Counted from the stretch's first letter, positions 19,037 through 29,449 are shown. The stretch: DNA of 64,000 nt from Verrucomicrobiota bacterium (GCA_022710725.1 JAKLGK010000010.1:1-64000); one strand, 5' to 3'. Notes: generated by a model from the sequence alone, not told the origin. Made by a program: numbers and translations.

Positions 19037-20368
19037 TCATACGGCCAGGTCCTCCTGCCCGCTGGGCCGGGGCTCCTTGCCTCCGCAAAAGAGCGACAAG
19101 CCGAACGCCAGCGGGCCGATGCGGCCGACGAACATGAGCGCGATGACGATGAGCTTGCCGACATGCGTCAGCTGGGAAGTGATCCCGGTGCTCAACCCGA
19201 CCGTCCCCAGCGCGGAGGCCGCTTCGAAAAGAAGGTTCTCAAAGCCATGGCTTTCCGACAGGGCGAGCAGGAAGCTGCCCAGGATGAGCGACCCGGCGTA
19301 GAACCCGAGACTGGCCATCGCCAGCCAGACGCGGGCGGCCGGGATTTCCTTGCCCCAGAAGTAGACCCGCTCGGCGCCCTTCATGGCGCTGCGCATGACG
19401 CCCAGGATGGCGGTGAAGGTGGTGGTCTTCAAGCCCCCGCCTGTCCCGGAGGGGGAGGCCCCGACGAGCATCAACAGGATCATCAGGAAAAGCGATGCCT
19501 GGGAGAGTTGCGAGATCGGGATGGAGTTGAACCCCACCGTGGTCAATGCCGCCATAACCTGGAAGAGGGATGCGAGCAGCCGGTCGTCGGTGTCCAGGGC
19601 CCGAATGCTCGGTTCGCAGATGAAAAACAGGAGCATGCCGGCCACGGTGAGCCAGAACGTGGAAATCAGGATGATCCGGCTCGTCAGCGTGATGCGCCTG
19701 GCCCGGCCTGTGACGCGACGCCAGACATCCAGGCACACAATGAAGCCGACGGCCCCCAGGTAGCTCACGATCCCGAGAATGGTGTTGATCCAGAAATCGC
19801 TCCGGTAGGCTTCCAGGCTGTTGTCGTAGAGGCTGAATCCGGCCGTGCAGAACGCCGATATGCTGTGGAATATCGAGGACCATGCCGCCGCCTGGACCCC
19901 CGCGTGGCGGAAGGCGCCGTAGAGCGCCGCCGCGCCGGCCGCCTCGATGATCGCGGTGAACACGATGACGCTTCGCAGCAGGTGATCGATGTGCAGGTCC
20001 GCCGGCACGCTGAAGACCGTGCGCGCGATTTCCCTCCTTCGTTCCGGCAACGCGCCCGTTCGGGACAGGACCACGAAGGAGCCGAAGGTCATGTACCCGA
20101 TGCCGCCGACCTGGATGAGCAGAAGGATGATGGCTTGCCCGAGCAGGTTGTAGGAGCCGGACGTGCTCACCGTGACAAGGCCGGTCGTTGAAAGCGCCGA
20201 AACGGACGTGAACAGATTGTCCAGCCATGTAACGGACTTCGCCTGCACCACGGGCAGGCAAAGAACAATCCATCCGGCCACGGCATACGCAAGGTACCCG
20301 ATCGCGACGAGGCGCGTAGGGGAGAGGCGTCCCCAAAACACCGCCAAGCCCTTGAGTGATCTTTTCAT
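19037..20368 (-). CDS. ktrB: TrkH/KtrB-family potassium uptake channel
   Basis: This 443-residue integral membrane protein has the four pseudo-repeats of the TrkH/KtrB superfamily. Each carries a selectivity-filter Gly: SALSTTGLVT, ISAFCTAGFSLYD, AALTTVGFNSIP and SALGTVGLSTGIT. The length fits KtrB better than the longer TrkH. KtrB forms a dimeric K+ (Na+-coupled) channel gated by the cytosolic RCK ring KtrA. No ktrA or trkA gene is in the window, so the partner is elsewhere. The start at 20368 is preferred over an in-frame codon 23 triplets upstream because it begins the usual basic N-terminus before TM1; the ribosome site is weak. Nothing in the upstream 400 bases clearly regulates it. Confidence 0.93.
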   Translation of the reverse strand: MKRSLKGLAVFWGRLSPTRLVAIGYLAYAVAGWIVLCLPVVQAKSVTWLDNLFTSVSALSTTGLVTVSTSGSYNLLGQAIILLLIQVGGIGYMTFGSFVVLSRTGALPERRREIARTVFSVPADLHIDHLLRSVIVFTAIIEAAGAAALYGAFRHAGVQAAAWSSIFHSISAFCTAGFSLYDNSLEAYRSDFWINTILGIVSYLGAVGFIVCLDVWRRVTGRARRITLTSRIILISTFWLTVAGMLLFFICEPSIRALDTDDRLLASLFQVMAALTTVGFNSIPISQLSQASLFLMILLMLVGASPSGTGGGLKTTTFTAILGVMRSAMKGAERVYFWGKEIPAARVWLAMASLGFYAGSLILGSFLLALSESHGFENLLFEAASALGTVGLSTGITSQLTHVGKLIVIALMFVGRIGPLAFGLSLFCGGKEPRPSGQEDLAV

Positions 20369-20775
20369 GCTGTTCTCGCCTTCCTGTCGAACAAGAGATT
20401 GTCCTTCATGAAAAAGGGGAACTGCAGCAACCTGCAAAGGTCAACGCGGGCGATAATACAGCGCTTATTCCTTCCGGATTTCAATCTATTTCCCGAATCG
20501 GGGCGCAACAGGCCTTTTTTCAAGGTGTTCCGGCCCGCCGGCCCACCCGCGGAATCCCGGCAGGGCGCATCCGAGTTCGGCCGGACGGCGCCCGTTGAGA
20601 GCGGTCTGAAAGCGCCATGTGTTTAGTGCGCTTATGTCGAATGAGGTTGAGATGCAAAGGCCACCAATGGGCCTTAATCGCGGCGGCGAAGGCAGAAGTG
20701 CCGCGAGCCGAATTGGATCGGATGATGACCTGCGCCGGGGCGGACGTATCGGAGGCCTTATGACACGCTATCCGC
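20369..20775. other. Intergenic region upstream of ktrB, no gene seen
   Basis: About 400 bases contain the unresolved promoter region of the potassium channel gene and no plausible open frame. A small hairpin (AAGGCC and GGCCTT arms, 7-nt loop) lies near 20657-20675. The stretch may be the flank of the inserted element described at 20776-21167. Confidence 0.4.
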
Positions 20776-20803
20776 TTTACACCTCCTGCAGCGGGCGTAT
20801 CCT
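20776..20803 (+). promoter_or_regulatory. Promoter of the structured RNA
   Basis: TTTACA (20776-20781), a 16-nt spacer and TATCCT (20798-20803) form a reasonable sigma70-type promoter. The predicted transcription start is about 20810, exactly where the structured RNA described next begins. Confidence 0.45.
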
Positions 20804-20809
20804 AGTGCC

Positions 20810-20977
20810 AGCATCAGGAGTGGTTCTGCCGTGGAGCAGAGCCTGCCAACCGGGGACGGAATCCTGCGGTGGCTCCTCGAGGCGAGAGCCTCGGGGGATG
20901 TGCCCCGATAAAGAGTCGGGGAAACAATAATCCCGGGCGAAGAAGGCCATCCTGATGCGGGATGGCCTTCTTGTTTG
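20810..20977 (+). ncRNA. Candidate structured RNA or riboswitch-like leader ending in a strong terminator
   Basis: About 168 nt fold into consecutive hairpins: GGTTCTGC/GCAGAGCC (20822-20843); a bulged stem GCC-ACCG-GGGA (20845-20873); a 10-bp stem capped by a GAGA tetraloop (20774+100 to 20897, that is 20874-20897); CCCCGA/TCGGGG (20903-20921); and a perfect 13-bp stem 20940-20952/20960-20972 followed by GTTTG, which looks like an intrinsic terminator. The first transcribed bases, GCATCAGGA (20811-20819), are perfectly complementary to TCCTGATGC (20950-20958) in the top of the terminator arm and its loop, so the 5' end could close the domain and compete with the terminator tip. A truncated recombinase start lies 35 nt downstream. 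I do not recognise it as a known RNA family. Confidence 0.5.
20940..20977 (+). terminator. Intrinsic terminator with 13-bp perfect stem
   Basis: The arms AAGAAGGCCATCC and GGATGGCCTTCTT pair perfectly around the 7-nt loop TGATGCG, followed by a short T-rich tract GTTTG. It ends the candidate RNA and lies upstream of the recombinase fragment. The stem is symmetrical, so it could also work on the other strand. Confidence 0.6.
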
Positions 20978-21011
20978 CCGAGTTCCTGGTGCGCTGGAAG
21001 GAAGGCGCACT

Positions 21012-21167
21012 ATGGCCCACAGAAGCAGCATCCGGACGAACTGGGACAATCCAGACCACCATATCTGGAACAACAACGGCACGTGGTTCGTGCATTACAC
21101 GATCCACCGGCCGGACTACACCAAGGAGCGCATCCACCGCTCGCTGGGGACGCGCGACCGGGCCAGG
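21012..21167 (+). pseudogene. N-terminal fragment of a tyrosine recombinase/phage-type integrase
   Basis: ATG 21012 follows the ribosome site GGAAGG. The roughly 52 sensible residues (for example HHIWNNNGTWFVHYTIHRP and RIHRSLGTRDRAR) match the arm-type DNA-binding start of tyrosine recombinases, where a WxxxY...R-R-SLGT-D--A pattern is typical. The catalytic domain is missing. After about 21167 the frame runs into the antisense of a methyltransferase gene and turns to low-complexity sequence. It is therefore a remnant, cut at a junction shared with that gene. The true frame extends no further; longer open frames here are coincidental. Confidence 0.6.
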
Positions 21168-21687
21168 GTGGACGTTGGTGTCGTGCATGACCACCACGCC
21201 GCCGGGCGACAGCCGTTCCACGTAGCGCCAGTCGGCCAGGCGCTGGTTCACGGAGTGCCAGCCGTCGATGAAGAGGAAATCGATGGTGTCCAGGTCCAGC
21301 CCGTCCATCAGGGCATAGGCCCGGTCCCGGTCCGCCGAATCCATTTGGAGTGTGCACACGCGCGCGCCGGCGTCGGCCAGATGGCGCTTGTCCTCGATGT
21401 CGATCCCAATGTACGCGCAGCCCGCGGGCTTGTGCCGCAGGAGGATGCCCGTCGAGGACTCCGGCAGCGGGTTGCGCTGGACCCCGATTTCGACGATGCA
21501 GAGAGCGCGGCGCGCTCTGCAGCGCCTGCCGGAGCACGTCCTGGTTGGCGGGCGAGAATTCGCGCGGGACGTGGCGGTGGAACTCGCCGTAGAAATCCGT
21601 GTTGTCGTCGCGCTCGGGCTCGAGGCTGGGCCGGTACATCAGGCCGTAGATGGACTCCGGTCGCTCGTGGATGGTGTACATGTTCAT
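21168..21687 (-). pseudogene. Class I SAM methyltransferase gene, frameshifted and 3'-truncated
   Basis: ATG 21687 overlaps the stop of the upstream small membrane-protein gene (ATGA), so the two were translationally coupled. The first frame gives MNMYTIHERPESIYGLMY and YGEFHRHVPREFSPANQDVL. Near 21505-21515, in a palindromic GC stretch (GAGAGCGCGGCGCGCTCT), sense moves to another frame: LCIVEIGVQRNPLPESS (SAM-binding motif I), GCAYIGIDIEDKRH, TIDFLFIDGWHS and SPGGVVVMHDTNVHPG. These are hallmarks of Methyltransf_24-type enzymes. The C-terminus is lost at the junction with the recombinase fragment. The shift might be a sequencing error in the palindrome; the truncation is harder to explain so. 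Confidence 0.65.
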
Positions 21688-22022
21688 CTCTCCAGGGTCG
21701 GTGTTTCAGCGGAGATCCGGCGTCGGCCGAATAGGGCGATCGCCAGCGCGAGCCCCAGCCCGCCGAGCAGGGCGGCCGCGGTCCGGGCCGGGACGCCCCC
21801 GTTGCCCCGCGCGGGCCCGGCCCAGGCCAGCGCGGCGCACGCCGTGAGGTTATAGGCTGGCAGGGCGGCTCCCGCGAGGCGGCCGGTGGCGCTCCCCCCG
21901 GGGGAAATCCGGAGCAGGCCGTACGCCACGGCCGCAGGGGTGGCCAGCAGCGCCAGGCCCGTCGCGATTTCCAGGACGCCGCAGGTGCCCAACCAACGGG
22001 CCAGCCCGTCCGGCTTGTTCAT
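21684..22022 (-). CDS. Small membrane protein of unknown function
   Basis: The protein has 112 residues with about three hydrophobic helices (GTCGVLEIATGLALLATPA, a second around AYNLTACAALAWAG, a third around LLGGLGLALAIALFG) and a basic turn before the C-terminus. A moderate ribosome site (GAGG) lies upstream of ATG 22022. Its TGA overlaps the ATG of the methyltransferase gene, so the pair forms an operon. I do not recognise the family; helix count and lack of motifs allow no function. Confidence 0.6.
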   Translation of the reverse strand: MNKPDGLARWLGTCGVLEIATGLALLATPAAVAYGLLRISPGGSATGRLAGAALPAYNLTACAALAWAGPARGNGGVPARTAAALLGGLGLALAIALFGRRRISAETPTLER

Positions 22023-22195
22023 GACAGGGACCTCATGTCCGCCGGCTGGTCCACGGTTCGGGCCGTCCTGTCAATCCGCGGCAGGGTCGGCGTCGTTTGG
22101 CGAACACATGAAGTCGCAAGGCGGTATGGCTAATCCCCTGCCGCACATGGCGGCGGCACTCAACGGACGACGGGAGATGAAACAGTCCCGGCCGG

Positions 22196-24982
22196 TCAAG
22201 GCAATCGGACCCGTGTTCGATACGAACGAAAAGGCGCGTTGTTGGTCAGGATGAATAGGATCGTCCCCCCGACGCCCTGTTCCTCGGGCAGGATCAAAGC
22301 CCAGTCGCCGGCGCGCAAGTCCACGGTTGCTTCCACCGCGTACATCCGGCCGGTCGATGTCTGGGGTATCGCCATGTCGGCCGTGAATCCGAAATCTCCG
22401 GCGAAAGCGACCCGCGGGAAGAACGACGCGCCGTTGGTTGGATTCGTGTCGGCGACGTATTCACGAGAGTTGATATCGCCGTCCAGGTCCGTATCCAGGC
22501 CGTCTATGGCGTCCCATTGTGCTTGATCCCATGCTTCGCCCGCGGCGGGGCCCGCCCCCTTGAGCCGATACCATGCCGTGGCCACGCCCCCGGTGGTAAA
22601 AGCCGGTTCGCGGAACAAGTACGACTGATTTGCGTTCTGGACCTGTCCCCAATAGGAGCCCGCGGGAAGCGTCGGCAAGTCACTGGTGGTAAACGAGCCG
22701 CTACGGGCGCCATGAACCATGAAAGCAAAGATGCTTCCCTCGGCGGGGAAATATCCTCCGTCCAGCGTCACCCGAAGCGTCCCGTCGACCGCGGCGTTGC
22801 CGGTGACCACGAGTTGGTCGTGCCCGCTCCCGGGCGTTGTGCCGCCCAACTCGACTTCCAGCACGCCGGACGACGCCTGTGCAAAATGCCCGGTTATCGT
22901 CAATCTCCCGACAGAACTGCCCGGGGCGGCCGTCCCCCGGTTCAGCACCGTGGCCGTGCCCAGGGAGATGGAGCCGGCGCCCCGCATGACGCCGTTATTG
23001 GTAAATCCGCCGCTCACCTGGATCGTGGCGCCGGTGCCCGCATCCAGGATGCCGTCCTGCATGCCCAGGACGGAAAGCATCAGACATCCCGAGCGGGAAG
23101 CCAGCACGCCGCCCGTTGCGTTCACAAACGGCGGCTGAACCTGGCTGATGCCGGCCCCGTCGGTTTTCAGAAACCATCCAGCATTCGTTACGACGCCCCT
23201 CGCGACGTTGAATGTGATATCGGAATCGTCCTCGATCTGATAGATGCCGCGGTTATCCAGCACCCCGCCCCGATTCACGTAAAAAGAACCTGATCCGGTG
23301 TCAAACTGTCGCAGCCTTCCGTGGTTCTCCAGCGCGGCTCCCAGATGCTTGTTCGGCGTCGCGGTGCCGCTGATCGTATTTGTTGTGCCCGGCGACAAGA
23401 CCATCCTGCAGGCGCCCGTCATGACGCCCGCCGTCCACGCAAGGGATTGGGTCACGGTCAGCACCTCAGCACCCGTCAGGGTTCCCCCGGCAAGGGCGAA
23501 ACATCCTATCTGCGAGGCTCCTGTGACCGACAAAAAGCCGCCGGCCAAACGGAGCACGCCCGGTCCGCCCAGGGCGCCGCCCATGCTTCCGTTGCCGGCC
23601 GTCACGCTGACCGTTCCCGTGCTGATCGCGCCCGTCCCGGCCGCGCTGAACGAGGCGCCGAAAGCAAGGCCCGTGGAAGAGGTGCTCCCGATGAGGCCTC
23701 CGTCCTCATTCCGGAAATAGACCCGGATCTCGCTGCGGCCGCTGCCGCCGGCCTTCCGGAATACGCCGTGATTCCGGATCTCGCCTTGCGAGGTATCCCG
23801 AACGATGCAGGAATCGTCTTCGATCTCGTACGAACCCCAGTTGTCCAGGACGCCCCCGGCGTAAATAAAGAAGGCCGTATCGGCGGTGCCGAACTGTCGC
23901 ACGGTGCCGCGGTTCTCCAGCACGGCCCTCAAATGCTTGTTGGGAACGGCCGTGCCACTGATCGTATTCGTTGTGCCCGGCGCCAGCACCACGCTGAAGG
24001 CCCCCGTGATGACCCCCGCGGTCCACGCCAAGGATTGAGTCACGGTCAGCACATCGGCGCCCATCAAGGTTCCCCCGGCCAAGGTCATGCACCCTACCTC
24101 TGACGCCCCGGTGACCGAGAGAGAGCCCCCGGCCAGACGGAGGGCCCCAGGGCCGCCCAGCACACCGCCCAGCGTCCCGCTTCCCGCCGTCACATTGACC
24201 GTCCCCGTGCCGATCGAGCCCGTCCCGGCCGCGCTGAACGAGGCGCTAAAAGAAAGGCCCGTGGAAGAGGTGCTCCCGATGAGGCCTCCGTCCTCATTCC
24301 GGAAATGGACTTGGATATCATTGCGGCCGCTGCCGCCGGTCTTCTGAAACACCCCGTGATTCCTGATCTCGCCGCGCGTTCCAAACCAGGCGATGTAGGA
24401 ATCGTCCTCGATCTCGTAGGAGCCCCAGTTGTCCACCACGCCCCCGGCGTAGATGTAAAAGGAGCCGGTGCCTGTGTTGCGTTGGATCAACCGCCCGCGG
24501 TTCTCCACGGGGCAGATCAAGTGCTTGTTGGGTGACGCGGCGCCGCTGATGACGTTGACCGAGCCTTCCGACAACACGATCCTGCCAAGGCCATCAATGT
24601 CATTGGCTGTCCAGTTGAAAGAACCATCCACCGTCAGGGATCCGGCCCCGCGCAACAAGGCTCCGTGCAGGTTCAGCACGCCCGCCACATCGCCGGTGGT
24701 GGTCAGGTTAAACGTGCCGTTCCGGAGGGTCAGTTCGCCGCCGACCGTGAGCCGGTCCACGGTAGCGCCGGACGTGTTGGTGCAACTCGGCGTCCCTGCC
24801 GGAATAAGCGCGTGGTCGGACGCGGTCGGTAACTTTCTGGGCGACCAGTTGTTGGTATCGCCCCAGTTGGCGGAAGCCATTCCTGTCCATGTGGCATCTT
24901 CCGCGCGGACGGGCGTGTTACCCCGCAACGCGCCGATCACCGCCGCAGACCACAGCAGGACCGTTGGGCTGGGTGTTTTCAT
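22196..24982 (-). CDS. Secreted autotransporter-like beta-helix repeat protein with TSP3 motif and YR-type C-terminal module
   Basis: The protein has 928 residues; ATG 24982 follows GGAGGG, and the signal peptide covers residues 1-27. The passenger has three nearly identical tandem units of about 195 residues. Each includes PNKHL, an ENRG/ENHG element, a GGVxDNxGxYxIEDDS element and (in two) RNEDGGLIGSTSSTGL. Beta-strand-rich Gly/Thr/Ser repeats of this type form right-handed beta-helices in adhesins. A final unit (GHFAQASSGVLEVELGG, GHDQLVVTGNA) is the segment often found before an autotransporter barrel, but no barrel follows. Instead there is a calcium motif (DTDLDGDINSRE) and the shared module ending RSYRTRVRLP. 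It is probably a surface adhesin or layer protein with another export route. Confidence 0.8.
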   Translation of the reverse strand: MKTPSPTVLLWSAAVIGALRGNTPVRAEDATWTGMASANWGDTNNWSPRKLPTASDHALIPAGTPSCTNTSGATVDRLTVGGELTLRNGTFNLTTTGDVAGVLNLHGALLRGAGSLTVDGSFNWTANDIDGLGRIVLSEGSVNVISGAASPNKHLICPVENRGRLIQRNTGTGSFYIYAGGVVDNWGSYEIEDDSYIAWFGTRGEIRNHGVFQKTGGSGRNDIQVHFRNEDGGLIGSTSSTGLSFSASFSAAGTGSIGTGTVNVTAGSGTLGGVLGGPGALRLAGGSLSVTGASEVGCMTLAGGTLMGADVLTVTQSLAWTAGVITGAFSVVLAPGTTNTISGTAVPNKHLRAVLENRGTVRQFGTADTAFFIYAGGVLDNWGSYEIEDDSCIVRDTSQGEIRNHGVFRKAGGSGRSEIRVYFRNEDGGLIGSTSSTGLAFGASFSAAGTGAISTGTVSVTAGNGSMGGALGGPGVLRLAGGFLSVTGASQIGCFALAGGTLTGAEVLTVTQSLAWTAGVMTGACRMVLSPGTTNTISGTATPNKHLGAALENHGRLRQFDTGSGSFYVNRGGVLDNRGIYQIEDDSDITFNVARGVVTNAGWFLKTDGAGISQVQPPFVNATGGVLASRSGCLMLSVLGMQDGILDAGTGATIQVSGGFTNNGVMRGAGSISLGTATVLNRGTAAPGSSVGRLTITGHFAQASSGVLEVELGGTTPGSGHDQLVVTGNAAVDGTLRVTLDGGYFPAEGSIFAFMVHGARSGSFTTSDLPTLPAGSYWGQVQNANQSYLFREPAFTTGGVATAWYRLKGAGPAAGEAWDQAQWDAIDGLDTDLDGDINSREYVADTNPTNGASFFPRVAFAGDFGFTADMAIPQTSTGRMYAVEATVDLRAGDWALILPEEQGVGGTILFILTNNAPFRSYRTRVRLP
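22790..24640 (-). repeat. Three in-frame tandem repeats of about 585-590 bp
   Basis: Within the beta-helix gene the segment coding PNKHL recurs near 24520, 23935 and 23348. Neighbouring stretches, such as the one coding RNEDGGLIGSTSSTGL, are almost identical in DNA as well as protein in the two better-conserved copies. This indicates recent duplication or gene conversion. Confidence 0.7.
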
Positions 24983-25347
24983 CGAACCCTCCGGGATGCG
25001 AGACGCCTTGCCGTGCTGGAAAAGCGACCTTCCTTCAGGTGGATACCCATGGGCACCCTCCTTCAACAACGTTTATGATAGCACAACCTCGCCGGATGAG
25101 TCGAGGCGCGCATGATGAATCACTAAAGGAGGTTGTCGCGCTCGCTTGTGGGGATGACGCAAGGGGGCGACAGTCCCGAACAGATCGTTAGTGATGGGCC
25201 TGCCGACGGCGGGGATCGCCTACGGCGAGACAGCCTGCTGGATTCGAGGCCGGAGCCGTCCTGCGCCGGAATTAAGGAACTTCTTGCGTGCGGCGGGCGC
25301 GACCGGCACACACAGGATAACGACGGGCAGTCCCACGGCTTGGGGAA
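24983..25347. other. Intergenic region between tRNA-Tyr and the beta-helix gene
   Basis: Both flanking genes point left, so this stretch carries the tRNA 3' flank and the promoter and leader of the beta-helix gene (its ribosome site is at about 24988-24994). I see no coding sequence and no clear terminator. Confidence 0.4.
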
Positions 25348-25431
25348 TGGTGGGGGAAGGATTCGAACCTTCGAAGGCGTAGAGCCGGCAGATTTACAGT
25401 CTGCTCCGTTTGGCCACTTCGGTACCCCACC
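25348..25431 (-). tRNA. tRNA-Tyr (anticodon GTA)
   Basis: The minus strand reads GGTGGGG for the 5' acceptor strand and CCCCACC plus discriminator A for the 3' strand. The anticodon arm is GCAGACTGTAAATCTGC with GTA in the loop. A long class II variable arm follows, then the T-arm GAAGGTTCGAATCCTTC. Total 84 nt; CCA is not encoded. It lies 48 bp downstream of glgB on the same strand. Confidence 0.97.
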
Positions 25432-25479
25432 GGGGGAAAACCGGAGACATGAAAGCGGAAACCGGAAAATAATCAAGCC

Positions 25480-27681
<2,202 letters not shown>

Positions 27682-27843
27682 GTAGGGTCCCTCACAAGAG
27701 TTGCCGCATTGTAGAAAAAGAGCCGCGAAATTCAAGCCCGCATCCGCGCCCGCGCCCGTCCCCCTCGATCGCCCTCTCCTTCTCTTGCTTCTTCTCCCCC
27801 CACACATCGGTCCACGGAGAGGAGGAGCGAGAAGGAGAAAGAG

Positions 27844-28326
27844 ATGGAGGAGGAGCAGGAGGAAGAGAAAGAGGCGGAGGAGTTTTCGTATTCCCCGCTT
27901 GCCGGGGAACGCCCCGTGCGGGAAGATATCCAAGCCATGGCTCGTCGCCGAAAGAGCTTCAACCGGGGCGCGTGGGCGGTGCAGCGCGAGCGATTCCGCC
28001 TGGAACAGGCCGCGCCGCCCGCGGATTTCGCCGTGGAGTCCGTCGCGGATGTCCTGCCCGGCGTCGTCAAGAAACTCGGCCTCGCCGCGCCGTTCTGGAT
28101 GGAGAGCCTGCGCCGCGACTGGCCCTCCATCGTCGGCCCGGACGTGGCCAAGCGATCGCGACCGGGCCACCTGGAAAATAAGACGCTGACCATCTTCGTC
28201 ATCCATCCGACCTGGCTCATGGAACTCAAGCGGATGGAGCGGCAGGTGCTCGAGATAATCCGCCAGTCCTGCGGCCGGGAGCAGGTGCGCGCCGTTCGCC
28301 TGGCGCTCGACCCGGACGCGCGCTGA
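27844..28326 (+). CDS. dciA: DUF721/DciA-like protein
   Basis: The protein has 160 residues; the C-terminal 100 form the DUF721 (DciA) domain ([19 protein letters not shown], then [20 protein letters not shown] and an [15 protein letters not shown] helix). DciA assists loading of the replicative helicase DnaB in bacteria without DnaC or DnaI. The N-terminus is uncertain. ATG 27844 lies in a purine run that codes [13 protein letters not shown] and also looks like a ribosome site; an in-frame ATG at 27937 ([11 protein letters not shown]) would give 129 residues and a more normal basic start. Domain assignment is good; the helicase role is by family. Confidence 0.8.
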   Translation: MEEEQEEEKEAEEFSYSPLAGERPVREDIQAMARRRKSFNRGAWAVQRERFRLEQAAPPADFAVESVADVLPGVVKKLGLAAPFWMESLRRDWPSIVGPDVAKRSRPGHLENKTLTIFVIHPTWLMELKRMERQVLEIIRQSCGREQVRAVRLALDPDAR

Positions 28327-28397
28327 ACCGCCGCGGCATTCTCTGATATTGCCAAGGAGGGGCCGGTCGTTTCATTATGCCCGCCGTTCGGAGCGAT

Positions 28398-28471
28398 GCC
28401 CCGGTAGCTCAGATGGACAGAGCGCTGGATTCCTAATCCGGAGGTCCCGAGTTCAACTCTCGGCCGGGGTG
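28398..28471 (+). tRNA. tRNA-Arg (anticodon CCT)
   Basis: GCCCCGG pairs with CCGGGGT (first pair G-U). The D-arm is GCTC/GAGC, the anticodon arm CTGGATTCCTAATCCGG holds CCT, and the T-arm is CCGAGTTCAACTCTCGG. Discriminator G; 74 nt; CCA is not encoded. It is 23 bp upstream of the CDF transporter gene. Confidence 0.96.
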
Positions 28472-28494
28472 CCCGCCCGGCACCGGGAACAATC

Positions 28495-29409
28495 ATGAGC
28501 ACAGCCCCCATACTTTCCGGCGGCGCCGCCCGCGAGGCGGCCATCCGCGCCGGCGTAATCACCGGCGGGATCGATACCGTCATCACCCTCGGCGCCATGG
28601 TCGCGGCCAACTCGGCCGTGCTGCTGGCCGACTTCTTCAAGACCTTCCTCGAGTTCCTGGCCGTGCTGCTCTCCTGGATGGCCATTCGCCGGATCAACCG
28701 GGGCGGCGGGGCGACCTACGAGTACGGGCTGGGCAAGCTGGAAAACCTCGGCAGCCTGCTCGTCGGCGTGCTGATGACCGTCTGCCTGCTCATCATCACC
28801 GGAAACGCCGTGCGCAATATGCTGCACCCGTCGCATATCCGCGGCCTCGGCGTGTGGATCAGCATGGGCTCCCAGGTGCTCTACTCGGTGATCAACGGCC
28901 GCCTCGGCCTGCGCGGCTGGCGCATGGCGAAGGCGGAGGCGTCGCCCCTGATGGCCTCCCAGGCCCGCCTGCTGCTGACCCGCGCCGTCGCCAACGTGTT
29001 CATCCTGGCCTCGCTGGTCTTGAGCGTGGCCTTGAGCCGCTTCCACTGGGCGCAGTACATCGACCCGCTGTCCTCCCTCGTGATCGCCGCCTCCATCCTG
29101 ATGGCCGCGCTCGGGATCTTCTCCTCCTCCGTCTCCGACCTGCTGGACCGCACGCTCGAGGAGTCCGATCAGCTGGTCATCCTGCGGGAGCTGGCGCGCT
29201 ACTTCGACGAGTACGAGGCCCTGCACGGCATCCGGTCTCGGCGCTCCGGGACGGACGTGTACATCGATATCCTCCTGGAGTTCAACGCCGAGCGCAAGAT
29301 GGGCGAAATCCACGAGGTGGCCGAGCAGATGCGCCGCCGCATCGAGGAGCAGATTCGCGGCAGCCGCGTCACTATCGGCTTGGCGCGGACGGGCACTCCG
29401 GCTCCTTAG
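28495..29409 (+). CDS. Cation diffusion facilitator (CDF)-family protein with degenerate metal site
   Basis: The protein has 304 residues: about six membrane helices and then a cytosolic ferredoxin-like dimerisation domain (GIRSRRSGTDVYIDILLEFN). Family marks include the TM2-TM3 loop YEYGLGKLENLGSLLVG and TM6 YIDPLSSLVIA. CDF exporters bind Zn2+ with AD-x-x-H-x-x-x-D in TM2 and H-x-x-x-D in TM5. Here TM2 reads ADFFKTFLE (His to Lys, second Asp to Glu) and TM5 SQARLLLTRAVAN has no matching His or Asp. It may carry another substrate or use another site; it is not simply an annotated zinc exporter. It starts 23 bp after tRNA-Arg and may be co-transcribed with it. Confidence 0.85.
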   Translation: MSTAPILSGGAAREAAIRAGVITGGIDTVITLGAMVAANSAVLLADFFKTFLEFLAVLLSWMAIRRINRGGGATYEYGLGKLENLGSLLVGVLMTVCLLIITGNAVRNMLHPSHIRGLGVWISMGSQVLYSVINGRLGLRGWRMAKAEASPLMASQARLLLTRAVANVFILASLVLSVALSRFHWAQYIDPLSSLVIAASILMAALGIFSSSVSDLLDRTLEESDQLVILRELARYFDEYEALHGIRSRRSGTDVYIDILLEFNAERKMGEIHEVAEQMRRRIEEQIRGSRVTIGLARTGTPAP

Positions 29410-29449
29410 GACTTCACCGCGCTCTGCGCTCCCGGCAATTCAGCCCGGG

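Noticed and set aside
20369..21000. A c-di-AMP (ydaO) riboswitch for the potassium channel gene
   Set aside because: KtrB genes often have one, but the structured RNA lies on the opposite strand and lacks the ydaO consensus elements such as GCUAACC; nothing suitable is seen on the minus strand.
22196..24982. Classical type V autotransporter
   Set aside because: The passenger looks right, but the C-terminus has no beta-barrel and no terminal aromatic strand; it ends in a TSP3 and YR-type module.
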